From: Montifringilla adamsi
Lineage: Eukaryota; Chordata; Aves; Passeriformes; Passeridae
Direction: 5' to 3'
Assembly: GCA_017590115.1 (NCBI GenBank)
Contig: JAGGNK010007448.1
Span: 7,480,815-7,544,814 of the forward strand
Length of the DNA stretch: 64,000 nucleotides
Positions within the stretch are counted from its first letter, which is position 1, and each line of letters begins with the position of its first letter. A program made the position numbers and the translations under genes. The notes beneath the pieces are model-generated. The model was not told the origin of the DNA and ran no database searches. It saw nothing but the letters and a program-made list of their open reading frames with translations. Shown here one piece after another: positions 24,521-37,379 of the stretch.

Positions 24521-26084
24521 AATGGCAGGGCTGCTGGAGACATCCAGGGGTATTGGATTTTACCAATACAGGGGGATTCCCACCAGTGCACCCCTGCACA
24601 CCAACCCTACACTGGCATCAGTCCAGGACAGTAAATCCAAAAACCAGGCCCAAGGAACTGGTGCAGCAGTGATGGACTCACCCCAGGTCTGACAACCAGC
24701 CAGGCTCTGCTGTGATCTCAGAACTGCTCTCAAACCACTCCAGAGGCTTTTACCCTCCCCAGTGCCACCTTTCACTGCCCAAACAATCCCACTCTGCTTA
24801 AGCACCAGGAATTATTTCCATCCATCAGCTGGGGAAGCAGGCCGTAATCCCAAACACACATAAGCAGTCTAAACTCCTTAAAAAAAATAAATAAAAAAAG
24901 GGAAAAATATAAAGATGTGCTGTCTTTCCACCCTGCATCATTTAATCACCTCTTGAGTATGGCTTAAGCAGCTGGAGATATTAAACATTAGACAGAGCAG
25001 GTTTGGGAATTAGCAGACTGAGCTAAGGTGCTGCAATCACTGCTGAGGGGGAAAAGGTCAGGGAGTGGGGAGCACCCACTGCCCTGCTCAGGCTCATCTC
25101 CAGCAGGGCATCCTACAGGCTGGAAACATTCCTTGGCCAACCTGAAAAGCTCATTGAGAGCCAAATATAAACCTCTCTCCTGATGAGGACTTTTCCCTGC
25201 TGCATCCACCCAACAGGCAGTGCTCGCTTTCCAACATCTCACAGCAGAGCTCACTGCAGTCCCCCAGAAAGGCACAGTCAGAGAGATCAAAAAGCCTTAA
25301 TTGTCAGAAAGAACTGCTGAACCAATGCACCAAAAGTGGGGAAAAAAAGGAATTTGTTCTTCTGAAAGAGTGACTCCAGAATTGCTCCATTCACACGGAT
25401 TTTGAAATCTCCTCATCACACGGATTTTGAAATCTCCTCACGCTGAGCACCAGAAGCTCCAAGAGCTCTGTGGGAGCTGCTGTCTGACACCAGGGGCTCA
25501 CTCCAGCATTCCTGCTGCCCCATCTCCCAGGAAATGCCTCCAGAACGGGGTTTCATGGCTCAGACAGGGCTGCTGGACCATGAGGATGGCAAACACTCAT
25601 ACAGAGTCACCAGGTGAGCTCCCAGCTGATGACAGCCCTGGCTGGGAGCTGGAGCTGCCTCTGCTCCTGGGGGCATCAGCACTGGGATGGGATGGGAGCA
25701 GCACTGCCATCCACAATCAGCCTGGGAACAAGGATTTGCAGGCCAGGGACATTGCACAGAGAGACAGCAAGGTCCTGGTACCCTCTGATGGCCACACAGA
25801 AGCAGAAATTCTCCCTGTGGCTGCTTTAGCTCCTGGGATTTGTGGCTCTGCACATGCCACAGCTTCTGCATGGAGAGCCATCCCTATGGGAAGCCATGGG
25901 CTGAGGCACCTCTGCTGCCATCCAGGCCTGTGCCAATGGAAGCCCTGAATGCTTCAGAGCTTCTGTTTGCACCTTTTGGCTTCTGCTTCAGGCAGGCCCA
26001 AAGCCACACAGAGCCCTGCCCGGCCACACTGCCCCAGCTGCACCTTCAGCCTCCCTGCACAGCTGGGACACAGCCCTGGCTCAT

Positions 26085-26400
26085 CCCAGCATCCCAGCAC
26101 CTCTGCTTCATCCCAGCACCTCTGGCTCATCCCAGGAGCTCTGGTTCATCCCAGGAGTTCTGGCTCATCCCAGGAGCTCTGGCTCATCCCAGAAGCTCTG
26201 GTTCATCCCAGGAGTTCTGGTTCATCCCAGGAGCTCTGGCTCATCCCAGCACCTCTGGTTCATCCCAGAACCTCTGGCTCATCCTAGGAGATCTGGCTCA
26301 TCCCAGTTCTGGCTCATCCCAGGAGCCCTGGTTTATCCCAGGAGTTCTGGTTCATCCCAGGAGTTCTGGTTCATCCCAGCACCTCTGGCCACCGCAGGAG
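26085..26400 (+). repeat. Minisatellite, about 20 bp units
   Basis: About 15 units of tcatcccaggagctctggct with one or two changes each (cagcacctctgg, ggagttctgg). Confidence 0.92.
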
Positions 26401-26998
26401 CTCTGTCCACCCCAGCAGCTCTGGCTCTCTGGCTCTGGCAGTGCCATACCTCACAGGGAAACTGCTGCTACTCCAACACCCCTTTTTCAGACAGGGAAGT
26501 TGGTCACTGCTCTGCTTTTGAAGCCAGACTGCCTGAAACCCATCAAATTGCAGCCCATTTCCAGATGAGGTGGCTTCCACCTGGCCAGGCACAGGGGGAG
26601 CAGTGATCTGGGAGCAGGTCCATGCTGCAGGCAGCCCCAGAGCAGGGCTTGGGAAGGGTGAGCCCCGCTCCTGACCCGGTGACCCCACAGATGTCCCGGG
26701 AGCTGAAGGAGCCATGGATCCCCAGCTGAGCCAGGGATCAGTGGGGAGGAAGGGCACATCCAGTGGGCACTGCCAGCCAGCAGCAAGTCCAACAGCTCTG
26801 CACTTCCAAGGGCTGTGAGCACATCTCCGTGCGATGGGAAGATCCTCAGCAGATTAAAGCTGCACATCCTGCTTCCCTTTGCTCAGGAGGCACGGATCCA
26901 GGCTGGGAACCAGGCAGCTCTTTTAAAATAAAATGCAGCAGCCTGGGAGCTTCAGGGACACCCTCCACCCAGCCACCAGCACACCCCTCTGCCATATT

Positions 26999-27168
26999 GA
27001 GCAGAGGGCACTTGGCTCTCTGCTGAGCCCCGTTGGGAGAGTGCTCCTCACAAATTCCCAGCCTCATCCACTGCAGATGGGTCCTCCTGGGTGTTGGAGA
27101 TGCCTCAGAGATCCCAAATTCCCACCTGCATCCCCCAGGGCTGTGCTCATCCCATCTCTGCTCAGACA
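26999..27168 (+). repeat. Dispersed local repeat pair, copy 2
   Basis: This is homologous to 21153-21331, 5.8 kb away on the same strand. Confidence 0.8.
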
Positions 27169-28035
27169 GCACCCCTCTGTCCCTGCCCACCCCTGCCAGC
27201 TGTGGGTGGCTGCCTGGCAGCTGGTGACATCTCCATCAGCATCACTCTGCTCCCCCCAGCACCCCTGAGCTGTCCTGGGCTCTGGCTTCCCATGTAACCC
27301 ATTTTTCCTCCTCAGTCCCCCTCCTGTGCCCTGGGAACACTGGAAGCTCTGTGCTTCCAGCTCCTGCTGCTGCTGTGTGACACCAGGGGACTCCCTGGGT
27401 GCTGCAGCCAGCCCTGCCTGGGATCTCCAAACAGAGATACGTTGCTGCTCTCAAAAAAAACAAACCAAAAAAAACCACCAGAAAAAAGGGTTGGGAGTTT
27501 CCATAGCTACAGCTTTACATGGCTCTGGTGAAGGCTCTGGCTCAAGCCCTGTAATGAGGCACAAGCAGAGTGTTTTTTCCCACTCCAGCCCAGCAAGGCA
27601 GCGTGGTGCATGAATAAAGAAGAGGAGAAGAGAGGGGGAGCTCAGGGATCTTGGAAATAACACATAAATGCTAAGGACTGGAGTTTGGCACATGTTCCCT
27701 GCCATGGTGTTGGGCAGGGCATGAGCTGCACTGGGGCTGGGGGGGGAAGGAGCCCCTCACTCATCACACAGTGGGTGAGAGGAACCTTCAGGCTGCTCCA
27801 CATGGGCAGAGGACAAAAACTGCTGCTTTTAAATTCCTGTCTGCCTACTGCTCCCGGGGCTGGACCTCAGGGAAGCACTGAGGGAAGTGCAGAGGTTTAG
27901 GGCTGCTGCCAGGGCAGAGCCACTGCCCACAGCACCTGGGACAGGGGACTTGCCTGGCTTCCCCTCCATGGCCTTTGTTCCATGTAATGTCACCCCCTCA
28001 GGGCTGGTGTCAGCACTGTCACACGTGCATCTGCA

Positions 28036-28215
28036 AAGTGATCACAGAATCACAGAATTCCAGACTGGTTTTGGTCAGAGGGAGCTTAAATTTCATCTCA
28101 TTCCACCCCCTCCCATGGGGGAACACCTTTTCCTATCCCAGGTTGCTCCAAGCCCTGTCCACACTCCCCTTGGACACTTCCAGGGATCATGGACAAGAGG
28201 GAGAGGGGTTCCTCA
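28036..28215 (-). mobile_element. CR1-type LINE 3' fragment, antisense
   Basis: The plus strand reads atcacagaatcacagaattc and then blocks such as ccatgggggaacacctttt and aggttgctccaagccctgtc. This is the reverse complement of an avian CR1 tail, so the element points to the minus strand. Confidence 0.8.
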
Positions 28216-29298
28216 TTGTTTGCACCCTGGAGTTTTTCTATAGGCAGTAAAATCTCCTTATGTTATCCTCTTTAATAAGGATTTATCATTGCTGCATCAG
28301 GGAATTAATACAGACCGTCTGAGAGGGTAATTTTCAGATTCTTGGCAACTTACCATGAACCAGTTCCAGTAAATTTTCCCTTTTTTCCTCACCTTAATTT
28401 TGTTACAGCTTTTCCTGGGAGATGAGAGAGGGAAAGATTTAACTCAGAGGAAAAAAAAAAAAAAAAACCAAAAACCACAACGACAACCCCACAACAACAA
28501 AATCATAAGTGAAAGAGTGGAAAACATAAAGGAACTCACACAGCTCAGCTGAAAACCCTCATTAGGAGAATAAAGAAACTGAGAAAAACCTTCACACGAA
28601 TTGCTCTGCTGAAGCCCACGTGGGCTGGGAACTGCCAGGATCAAATGTTTGAGATATTGACTGTTCCCAGGGACAGCGTCTTTCTGAAAGCAGAACACGT
28701 GTCAGGGATCTTCTTGCCTCTCGTCAGCACGGGGACGACACCAGCCCTGCCTTTGAAATGACTCCTTGGTGCTGGAGAGGCCCTGGAGAGCGAGGCAGTG
28801 GCTCCTGATCCTCATCTGCCACCTCCTTGCTGTGCCCAGCCCGGGAAATGCTGCCACAGGCACCGAAATGTGGGAAACTGAGGCAGGTGAGGGAGAAGAA
28901 TGTGATCAGAAGGTTCTGCTCTGTGCTGGAGCATCCTGAGCAGGCTGCAGCTCCTCCTTTCCTTGCTTGGCTGACTGGCAGCACCTCAAAGGAGCAGAAA
29001 ATGCCAGGGGGCTTCTGTCAGAAAGGCAAACCTCAGAGCAGTGCTCTGAATCCCACCCTGAGCCTGGCTGAAGGCACCCACAGCAGCCCTGGGAGGGGTC
29101 ATGGCCCTGAGCCCCCAGGGATGAGCCCACAGAAATGGTTCCAGCATCCTGGGAAGCAGGAGGAGGCTCGCCCAGCACCCCAAATCCCAGCTGGATTCCA
29201 GCTTTGCTCCCTTGCACTGTGAGCTGGCTCTGCCTGAGCACAGTTGTTGGAACTCCTTGGGAAGCAGGAGTGTTCTGTGCTAAATAACACAGTTCATG

Positions 29299-29480
29299 TG
29301 CTGGACTGGGAGCCCAGGACCAAATCAGCAAAGCTGCTGATTTTCTGAGCTGAGCTGAGATGGACTGGGAACCCAAAACCAAATCAGCCAAACCTTCACC
29401 GATTTTCTGAGCTGAGCTGGAATGGACTGGGAGCCCAGAACTAAATCAACAAAGACTTCACTGATTTTCTGAGCTCTGCA
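29299..29480 (+). repeat. Short tandem array, three units of about 65 bp
   Basis: Each unit reads ggactgggagcccag...aaatcaacaaag...gattttctgagctgagctg with small changes. Confidence 0.85.
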
Positions 29481-30507
29481 GGCACCACCTCCTCCATGGA
29501 GCCCTTCATTACCATCCTGCCTCAACGTGAACCAGACAGAGAGCTGAAGTCTGAGTCTGACAAAACCCAGAGCTGTAAAAATGTGAGCATCTTCCCTGCC
29601 CAGTGCCTGGGAGTGCCCCTTGGCACAGAAGAGCTCCTGAGATGCCCCTTAGGAAAGTCCAACCGACCAGAAATCTCCTCTGGGAATCAGGAATGCATCC
29701 CTGCTGATGGCCTGGTTAAAAAACACCTTCCAACCTGGCTGCCACTGCTCCTGGGCTTGACAGAGCAGAGAATGGAGCATGTGGGAGCCCAGGAATTTCT
29801 GCTGGGAGCTCAGGGTGCTTCAGTGCTGCTTCTGGTTGGTTTAATTGGGATTATCATGGAATTGCACCAGCCTGTGATATTTGGGTTACAAGGTAGTGTT
29901 AACAGCCCAATCAAACAAAACCTTTTTCATTTCAGATCCTGGAAAACCTGTACTAATTTTTGGGACCCTTCTCTTTTCCAGCAAAACTCCAGCAGCAGCA
30001 GCATGTTCCAGTTTTATACATCCCTGGGGCTGAGCAACTCTAATCCTCTGCAGTCAACAGTTCTGCCACAGCCCAGCAATCTTCACACTTTATATTTACT
30101 ACCCATCAAGTCAGACAGTGTTTTACAGACTAACCCTTTGCCTGCCAATCTGAACATTCAACAATATATAGTATTTATAATGGTATCCAGAAATCAGGTA
30201 AGATCAGTGCTTGTTTTCTCAGAAACTGGTGCCACTGTTTTGTGTTTTCTGTAACCTGCATTGTTTTCTTTGAAAATACAACATAAACAAAAATGTGGTG
30301 CCAGAAACACAAGGGAAAATAGGTGCAACTAAGAAAACTCCACTTTCTGTGGGCTGAATCTGCTCCCACGAGCTTCTGTGAGAATCAGGAATAACTCTTG
30401 AGAAAACAGCAAAGCTGAAGTGTTGCAAATCTGAAAAAAATCATCTGGAACTGTCTAATATTCATTGTGCTTGTCTTCATCTCAGGGGGCTGGGCCTGCC
30501 CATGGGA

Positions 30508-30850
30508 TGTCACATCCAGTGCTGGTCACAGGGATCACAGAGTCCCAGACTGGTCTGGGTTGGGAGGGATCTGAAAACCCTTCTCAGTCCATCCCCTGCC
30601 ATGGGCAGGGTCACCTTTCACCATCCCAGGCTGCTCCAAGCCCTGTGCAGCCTGGCCTTGGGCTCTTCCAGGGATCCAGGGGCAGCCACAGCTGCTCTGG
30701 GCACCCTGGTGCCCAGCAGGTCTGCCCTGAAAGCTCAGTGCTGCCAGGGCTGGAGACCCGAGTTGCCCTTGGCATCACAGACTGGTTTGGGACTTTCACA
30801 GGTCACCAAGTCCAACCCCCAGCCAGGAGCACATTCCCTGCTCTGGGTGG
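30508..30850 (-). mobile_element. CR1-type LINE fragments, antisense
   Basis: A first stretch (about 30508-30735) contains ccctgccatgggcagggtca and ggctgctccaagccctgtgc. A second start of the same tail follows near 30765-30850 (atcacagactggtttggg, then caccaagtccaacccccagc). Both run on the minus strand, truncated. Confidence 0.75.
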
Positions 30851-32395
30851 ACCTTAACTCTGGCACACTCACTCAGAAAATGGTTTTGGTGACAGCTGGA
30901 TGGGAGACATCACCTGGAAAGCATTGAGAAACTCCTTTCAAGCATTTTTATGCATTTGGATGTGGAAGTGGGGCTGGCTCTGCTCTCCTGGCAGAGCTGC
31001 AGCCACAGGCAGTGGTAGCTTGGTGCCTGTCACTGTTTGCACAAGGAAAAAGCCACACAAGAAGCCCATGGGACAGCCATAAGTTGGAATTATTACCCCA
31101 GTTGCTCCTTTGTGTAACATAACAATAAACCCACTAAATTTTCCTAACAACAAACGCAAATCAGCGCTCATTATCCTTCCCCTCCCAACTCCACTCCCAC
31201 TCTCTCAGCAGAGCTATTTTCCCCCAGATCCCACCACTAATCTTCCCAGGGCTTAGCTTCCCAGCAGGCAACACCAATCAGACCGAGACACCTCCTTCCC
31301 CTTCCCCAGGAGAGCCTGCATCCCTGCAAATCCCTGCTTGCACTGGTGGAGAATTTGGGCAGAGATCCCCAGCAGCAAGGCCGTGCATCTCCTCAGCCAC
31401 CCTCCCACAGCTGGGACACTTCCAGTTCCTCCCAGAAAACGGCTTGGATTGCCACAAAATGCCTTCTGTCTAGAGGAAAACTCAGTTTTCCCTGTCACTC
31501 CACGTTGTGTTAAGAAGAGTCGCAGGAGGAGCATCGCTGCCAGCAGGGGTGGTGCAGGAACTCTCCGTCCCTGCACACCCTGGCACCTTCTGAGCAGGCA
31601 GGCAGCAGGTAAAGGAGAGAGTTAATGGTTTGCCAAAGCCCAGGCAGGAAGATCCATGATGGATCTAAACCCAAATTCAGGGAGGGAGAGCAGGGAATGC
31701 AGATGCAAACCCCGGGTTTCAAGCAGGAGCTCAGTGCCGGGATCGCACTGTCCCTGCCGGTCACCTCGGAAATACCATAGCATCTCCCAGGCAGAAAAAC
31801 CCAAACACCCCAGAGAGAAGCGAAGGAGGAATATTTGGAAGAGAAACGAGCCAAGCCCTCTGTAGGTAAGTTATTTTTCTCGTAGGAAGCCGTGCCTGTG
31901 AGTGATGCTTCAGCTGAACTGTGATTTTTGCAGCCGCTCCGGGGACTCGTCTGACGCTTCCCTGTGAAATCCTCCTCGCTCCCGGCACGCTCCCGCAGCA
32001 TCACAGCAAATTCCAGCCCCAACGGAGCCTCTGTGGCATCTTTTACAACAAAGTCCACATCTCTGTGCTGTGATCGGTGGCAGGCGGTGAAGCTTTGAAC
32101 CTCAAGGCATTTTGATCGCGTTCAGCTGAAGTGAACCCAGCTGGGGAGAGGTTGGGAGAGGAGGGATGCATCACAGGGCTGAGGTGATCCCCAGGGGATT
32201 TCAAAGCAGCTCCATCACCCAGCAGTCTGGGGGTTTCTCTCAGCCACTTTTCTGGCATTTATACTGATGGTTTTCCCCTTTTAATCCCAAACACTCTGTG
32301 AGTAAAGAGAGGAGCAGGCTTTGCCTGGTGCCAGCTCTGTGGGGACAAGGCACTGCTACAAGAGGCCACCATCGTGGTCCAGGGACCAGCTCTGC

Positions 32396-32505
32396 ACTGG
32401 AAAAAATGCAACCACCCAGGACTTGTCCTGCTGGTTTGCTGAGATGGGAAGACTGGAAAAAATGCAACCACCCAGGACTTTTGCTGCTGATTTGCTGAGA
32501 GGGGA
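32396..32505 (+). repeat. Short tandem duplication, about 60 bp unit, two copies
   Basis: The string ctggaaaaaatgcaaccacc followed by caggact occurs twice about 57 bp apart, each followed by a related gctggtttgctgagatggg segment. Confidence 0.85.
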
Positions 32506-35500
32506 AGGAAGGGGAGGAAATCCCAGCTGTGTGGCCTGCTCAGCACTTGCAACTCCCCCGGTGTAATGAGCTTATGAGCTTCTGCAGCTCAGATGAGCTC
32601 GTACCTAGAGCAAAGACATGGCCTGGCCTCAGAGCCAGACCTAAAGCTGGTTGTGCCCAGGGCTCCATCCCCTGCTGAGCAAGATCATCTCCTTTATCCC
32701 CTCCCCAGGAGAGGCCAGCCAGCTCAGCCTTGGCAGAGCCTAAGCTGGACTTCTGTAGCGATTCAAAGGGAAAAAACTGTTTGGGTTGTTTTTTTGGTTT
32801 TTTTTTCACCAAAGCCTGTTTTTCAGGCAGTTTCCTGTGGTTGTCTCACCACCTAAGGATTTTGTGATTGTTGTCTTGGCAAGGGAGGAAGAAGAGGACG
32901 GGGCTGTGGAGCAGGAGGGCAGGGCTGGAGCAGCAGTGGGTGAACAGAAGGAAAAAGGGAGGCATGGGCAGCAGGTTGGGTGTGTGGGATCTGAGCAGCT
33001 CCCAAGGGCTCCCCCAGCACTGACACAGCCTCACAGCAGCACCAGGTGAGGCAGAGGAGGGCTGGAGGCAGTGGCACAGCACGGTCCTGCTGCAGGCAGA
33101 GCCCCCTGCTCAGCCCCAGGGCTCCACTGAGTGGAACTCGCTCACCCCACTGCCCCTCGGGGAAAAACACCGGTGGAACGGGAAGATATGTGAACCCATT
33201 TCCTCTCTGAGGGGCAGGAAATCATCAGTGAGCATGAATTCTGCCTGCCCTGGGGCTGAGGAGAGCAGTCAGCAGTGCCTCCTCCTGTGTGAGGGACAGC
33301 AGAGCCACAGCTCGTCCCTCCCTCCACACGAGCAGCATCCCTGTCACCTGGGCCAGGGGAGGGGAGCACAGCTGGCCCCTGGCTCCTGCCAGGAATTCAC
33401 TTTTCCTTTTTTTTCCACAGAGATTAATTCAGTGCTCTGGGACAGGCTGAATAGAGGCGTGGGCTCCAAGTGGCTCCTGCTGTGGCCCCCCAGCCCCCTC
33501 TCCCTGCAGAGCCTCCCGCCCTCGGCTCAGGTGCTCAGAGGCAGCTGCTTTATCCATGGCTAATGACATTTATTTTCCCCTCAGTGCCTCGAGGAGGGCT
33601 CTTTCTCTCGCCCTCCCTGCTGATGTGAATCCTGCTGCCCTATTATGCTGATCTGAGACCTTTTTTTATTGCTGAACTGTTGGTGAGCTCCCCTGCATCT
33701 GTGCCCCCCAGCCTGCTCTTCCTTCAGCCATTTCCCAGCTTTGATCCCACCAGCGCTGAAGCAAAGAGCAAACCCCCTCACATTTTCAGCTTGGATCAGG
33801 TCCCTCACCTGGCTGGGACAGGTTGAGCCTTACTTTTGGGTTTTTGGTAAAATGTCCTTCAGAAAAGGCAATTACCACAGTGCCATTAAAGCTTTCCCCA
33901 CTGCACAGACAGAGAAGTCGCTGGGAGCCTTTTGAAATAACCTTTAAACAATAGATCCTGTCTTGTTTACTGAATGTTTCTGAACTCAACAGTAATGCAT
34001 CCAGATGTCACCCCTGCCTACCGTAGGCCTAACTATTTCTGGAAACACACCAAAGGCAAATTGCTTGGATAATGTCAGATATGGTTGCAAAAAGAATATG
34101 ACAAGTTTCCATCTCCTTGATAAAAGCTGTGGAGCAGAGAGTTATTTCCCAGGGCAGCAGAGCCGTGTGTACCTTCCACTCAGCCCCGTGTAGGAGCTGC
34201 ATCCCTCCATCCTTCAGCTCATGGGCAGGTGGACAATGGCACGTGTTTTCCAGCTTCCAGCTCAGCAAAACATCACTGTTGCTGTCCAGAGAAGCTCAGC
34301 ACGCTCACAACATCCATGTGTGTGGCTGCAGGTGGCTTTTGTCCTGAGGGAGGGAGATGGTCAGCAGGGCTGAGCTGCCCTGGTGGTGCCTCAGCTCGTC
34401 TTGTGCCATTGTTGGGAGTGGAGTAAAATGTCAGCTCTGAGCAGGAGACAACTCTGTCTGAAGTGAGAGGGTGACAGAACTCACCAGCCCCTGGCTCGTG
34501 TTCTGTCTCCACTCCTTGTCCTGCCAAGGGCAGCTCACGCTGAGGGAGGTGCTGGACCCAACACTGTCCCTGCTGACGCTCAGCTCCAGAGAGAAATCTG
34601 TACCCTTGCACACACAGGATGGGGTAAAATCATCATTGTGGTGGTTCTGGCCTAAATCCAGGCCTGTCCCCCCTCAGTGATGCCTCTGACACCCTGAGAA
34701 TCACATCTGCATGGAGCCTGCTCCTCCTGCTGCTGCCCTGAACTGCTGCTAATGGGTCAAGGCTGTCATTAACCTTCCCAGGGACAAAGAGGTCCAGGGG
34801 TATTTCAAAATATTATTCTGACCTTTAATTTTGTTCCCCAACCTTTCCAGCTGCCCTCTGGCCAGGGCTGCTCTAGCAGGTTCCTGAGGTCCCAGGCCTG
34901 TCTGGGTTGGTGCTGGCTGTGAGCTGAATGCGGCTGAAAGGTCTGGAGAGGGTCGGAGTCCACCACCCCACCTCTCTGTCACCCCTCTGCCCGTCTGCAC
35001 TGCTGGGATAAAAGCTCTTTGCTCAGGCAAAGGGGGAACCAATCCTACTGTAAGAGATCACAAGGAGAGAAGGAGATAACACCCAATGACCTGGGAGAAA
35101 ACACAATTTAAATGAGGAATGAGTTCAAGTTCAACCCCAACAGCTGCCACCTCTGCTCCATCCTTCCCTGCACCTCTTCAAAGTCACAAGCTGCATCACC
35201 AGCCGTGGCTGCAGGAGCCCTGCCAGCATGCAGCACCTCTTTCCTGGCCATGTCCTTCTCCATATCCATGATAACACCACAGCCAGGTACGGGAACAGCC
35301 CGAGTGACAAGGGACCAGCCATCCCTGCTTCCTCCACCAGCACTGCGCAGCCAGAGGGAAAAGCCTGAGTCAGGCAAATCCCTTGGAGCTTGGCCAGCTG
35401 CAAAAGCCCTCCTTGCCCCACGTGCTGGGTGCTGAGGACACATCCTGACACCCCAGAGGTCAGTGGCACGGACTGTGCCAGGCTGTGAGCAAAGCTCTCT

Positions 35501-37379
35501 GGGCTGCACAGAAATGCCTGAGGGAGCTGAGCACCTTTATCTCTTTGAATCTGGCACCCAGCAGAACTTTTAAAGACCCTAAAGGGGTGCTGAGGAATGG
35601 CTGTAGGGTCAGAGCGGGAAACACTTAGAAAGGCTTGGGTCAATAAACCACAGGCAGTGAGTCTGTCCCTTACCCATTGCTGAACACATTCTACTCAGAG
35701 AGAAAAGGGTTCAGGCTTGGCTCTCGTGTCACCTCCACGAGGGTTTAGGGACTGCCAGAGATTCAGTGGAAAAGGGTCAGGAGATGTGACAGCCAGAGCC
35801 TCTACCAGGCTCTGCTGGAGCCCAGCGAGGACACAACCAGGAGCCACAGCACTGGGGATGTTCTGCCACTCGTTGTGCCCAGGTAGGCATACGTATTTCA
35901 GAGCTGTGTTTGTAACCTGTGCCCACTGGCAATAAACCAGAAAAGAACAAATGCTGTTTCCTTCCTTCCCCTCAAATCCCCACATCCTTTCTGAACGAGA
36001 ACCAATGTACTGGGGGTGAGAAATCAACATCAGTAGCTTTGCAGGGGATTTTGATGAAGTTCTTTATCTCTCCTGAGCACCAGCACCATTCCTTAAGAGG
36101 TCCTGTCATCACTCTGCACAGAAATCCTGACATGCAGAAGAAGGAGGTTACACTTCTAATTACAGCTGCACAGTCTTTAAGGTGTTTAAAATCTCTTTTC
36201 ACCAACTGACAGCCCCTAATGCACCTTTCTGCCTGTTTCAGGCAAGAAGAAAATCAACCACAGAGACTGCAAACAACTCCAGTTATTCACAAGGCATTGC
36301 AGTGGGGCAGGAGCCTCAGCACAGGTGCGGGATAGTTGAGGCACTCACTTCATGCACAATTCATGCTTTCCCTCACAGCGCTGTAATTTAGATGCTTCCT
36401 CAGCGAAGACAAGATGTGATGACTAAAAACCCCATCCCACTGGGTACTTTTGCTCAAATGAAGTCACCCAGGAGCACCATCTGCACTCTAAAAATTGGGA
36501 TAACCCGCCAGGTTCCCAAAAATGACAGCCATACATCATGACAGACTGAAGTGCAGAGTTTTCCCTTCTAGGCTTTATGCTGATTTCGCTGCTCGTTTCA
36601 GGCTGGAAGACAATCTGTTGAGCCTCAAAGTGCTGTCTTCTCTTACCTTGAATTTATTCTGCCAGAGAACTGTCTACCTTAATGAGTATGAGCACACCCC
36701 CACTGCCTCCCAAGTTTGGTGATCTGTTATGTCAAATATAAATAATCCTGTCTGAAAGCGGTCGATATGGGGAAATGAAAAGCCATCTTCCCTTGGGGGA
36801 TTTCTCTCTCCCTCCCACAGCCCCCGTGAGCCCTCAGGCTACCTTTAATGTGCTGAGCAGCATCCATGTGGCTCTGAGAGCACAGACCTCGATGGCTGCT
36901 GGATGCAGAGTGACAAAAACAACCCACAGGTGACTGTGCCATCTCACCTTCCTCGCATTCCACCTTGGATCCCTCTCCATCACCACCGCTGTGCTGAGTG
37001 GGAGCTGATGGGATGGTTTCCTACCTAACCCAGGACTGGGGTGTCCTACAAACTCATTGGGGTGTAGAGGGGGATTCTGATGTCCTTTGGGGCCAGCACA
37101 TGAGATGGAAACAAAGTGAATCACATGGCTCAGATGTCCAGACAATGGAGAGAGGCCGGTTCCAGTCCGCACTGACTGTGCAAAGGGGACCGAGGTGTCC
37201 CTGGGGCAGAGAAGGACGCAACCTGCACACCCAGGAGACCCATGGGATGGGGGCAGCTTTCCCACTCCACCCCTGAAAGGTGCTTTTATGACATTTCTCC
37301 TACGCTTTGGAGCTGAGGATGCTGTAGGATGAGGGAAAGCCGAGCCTGGAGCACCCCAGGATTTTCCACGCAGGTCTGG

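Noticed and set aside
23595..24599. 334-codon minus-strand frame rich in His, Ser and Pro
   Set aside because: It is a translation of the 20-24 bp minisatellite at 24147-24520 and of the end of the 1.14 kb duplication.
29496..30254. 252-codon plus-strand frame
   Set aside because: It has a normal-looking composition but no recognisable domain, no splice or promoter context, and lies deep in the FAM163B intron; treated as chance.
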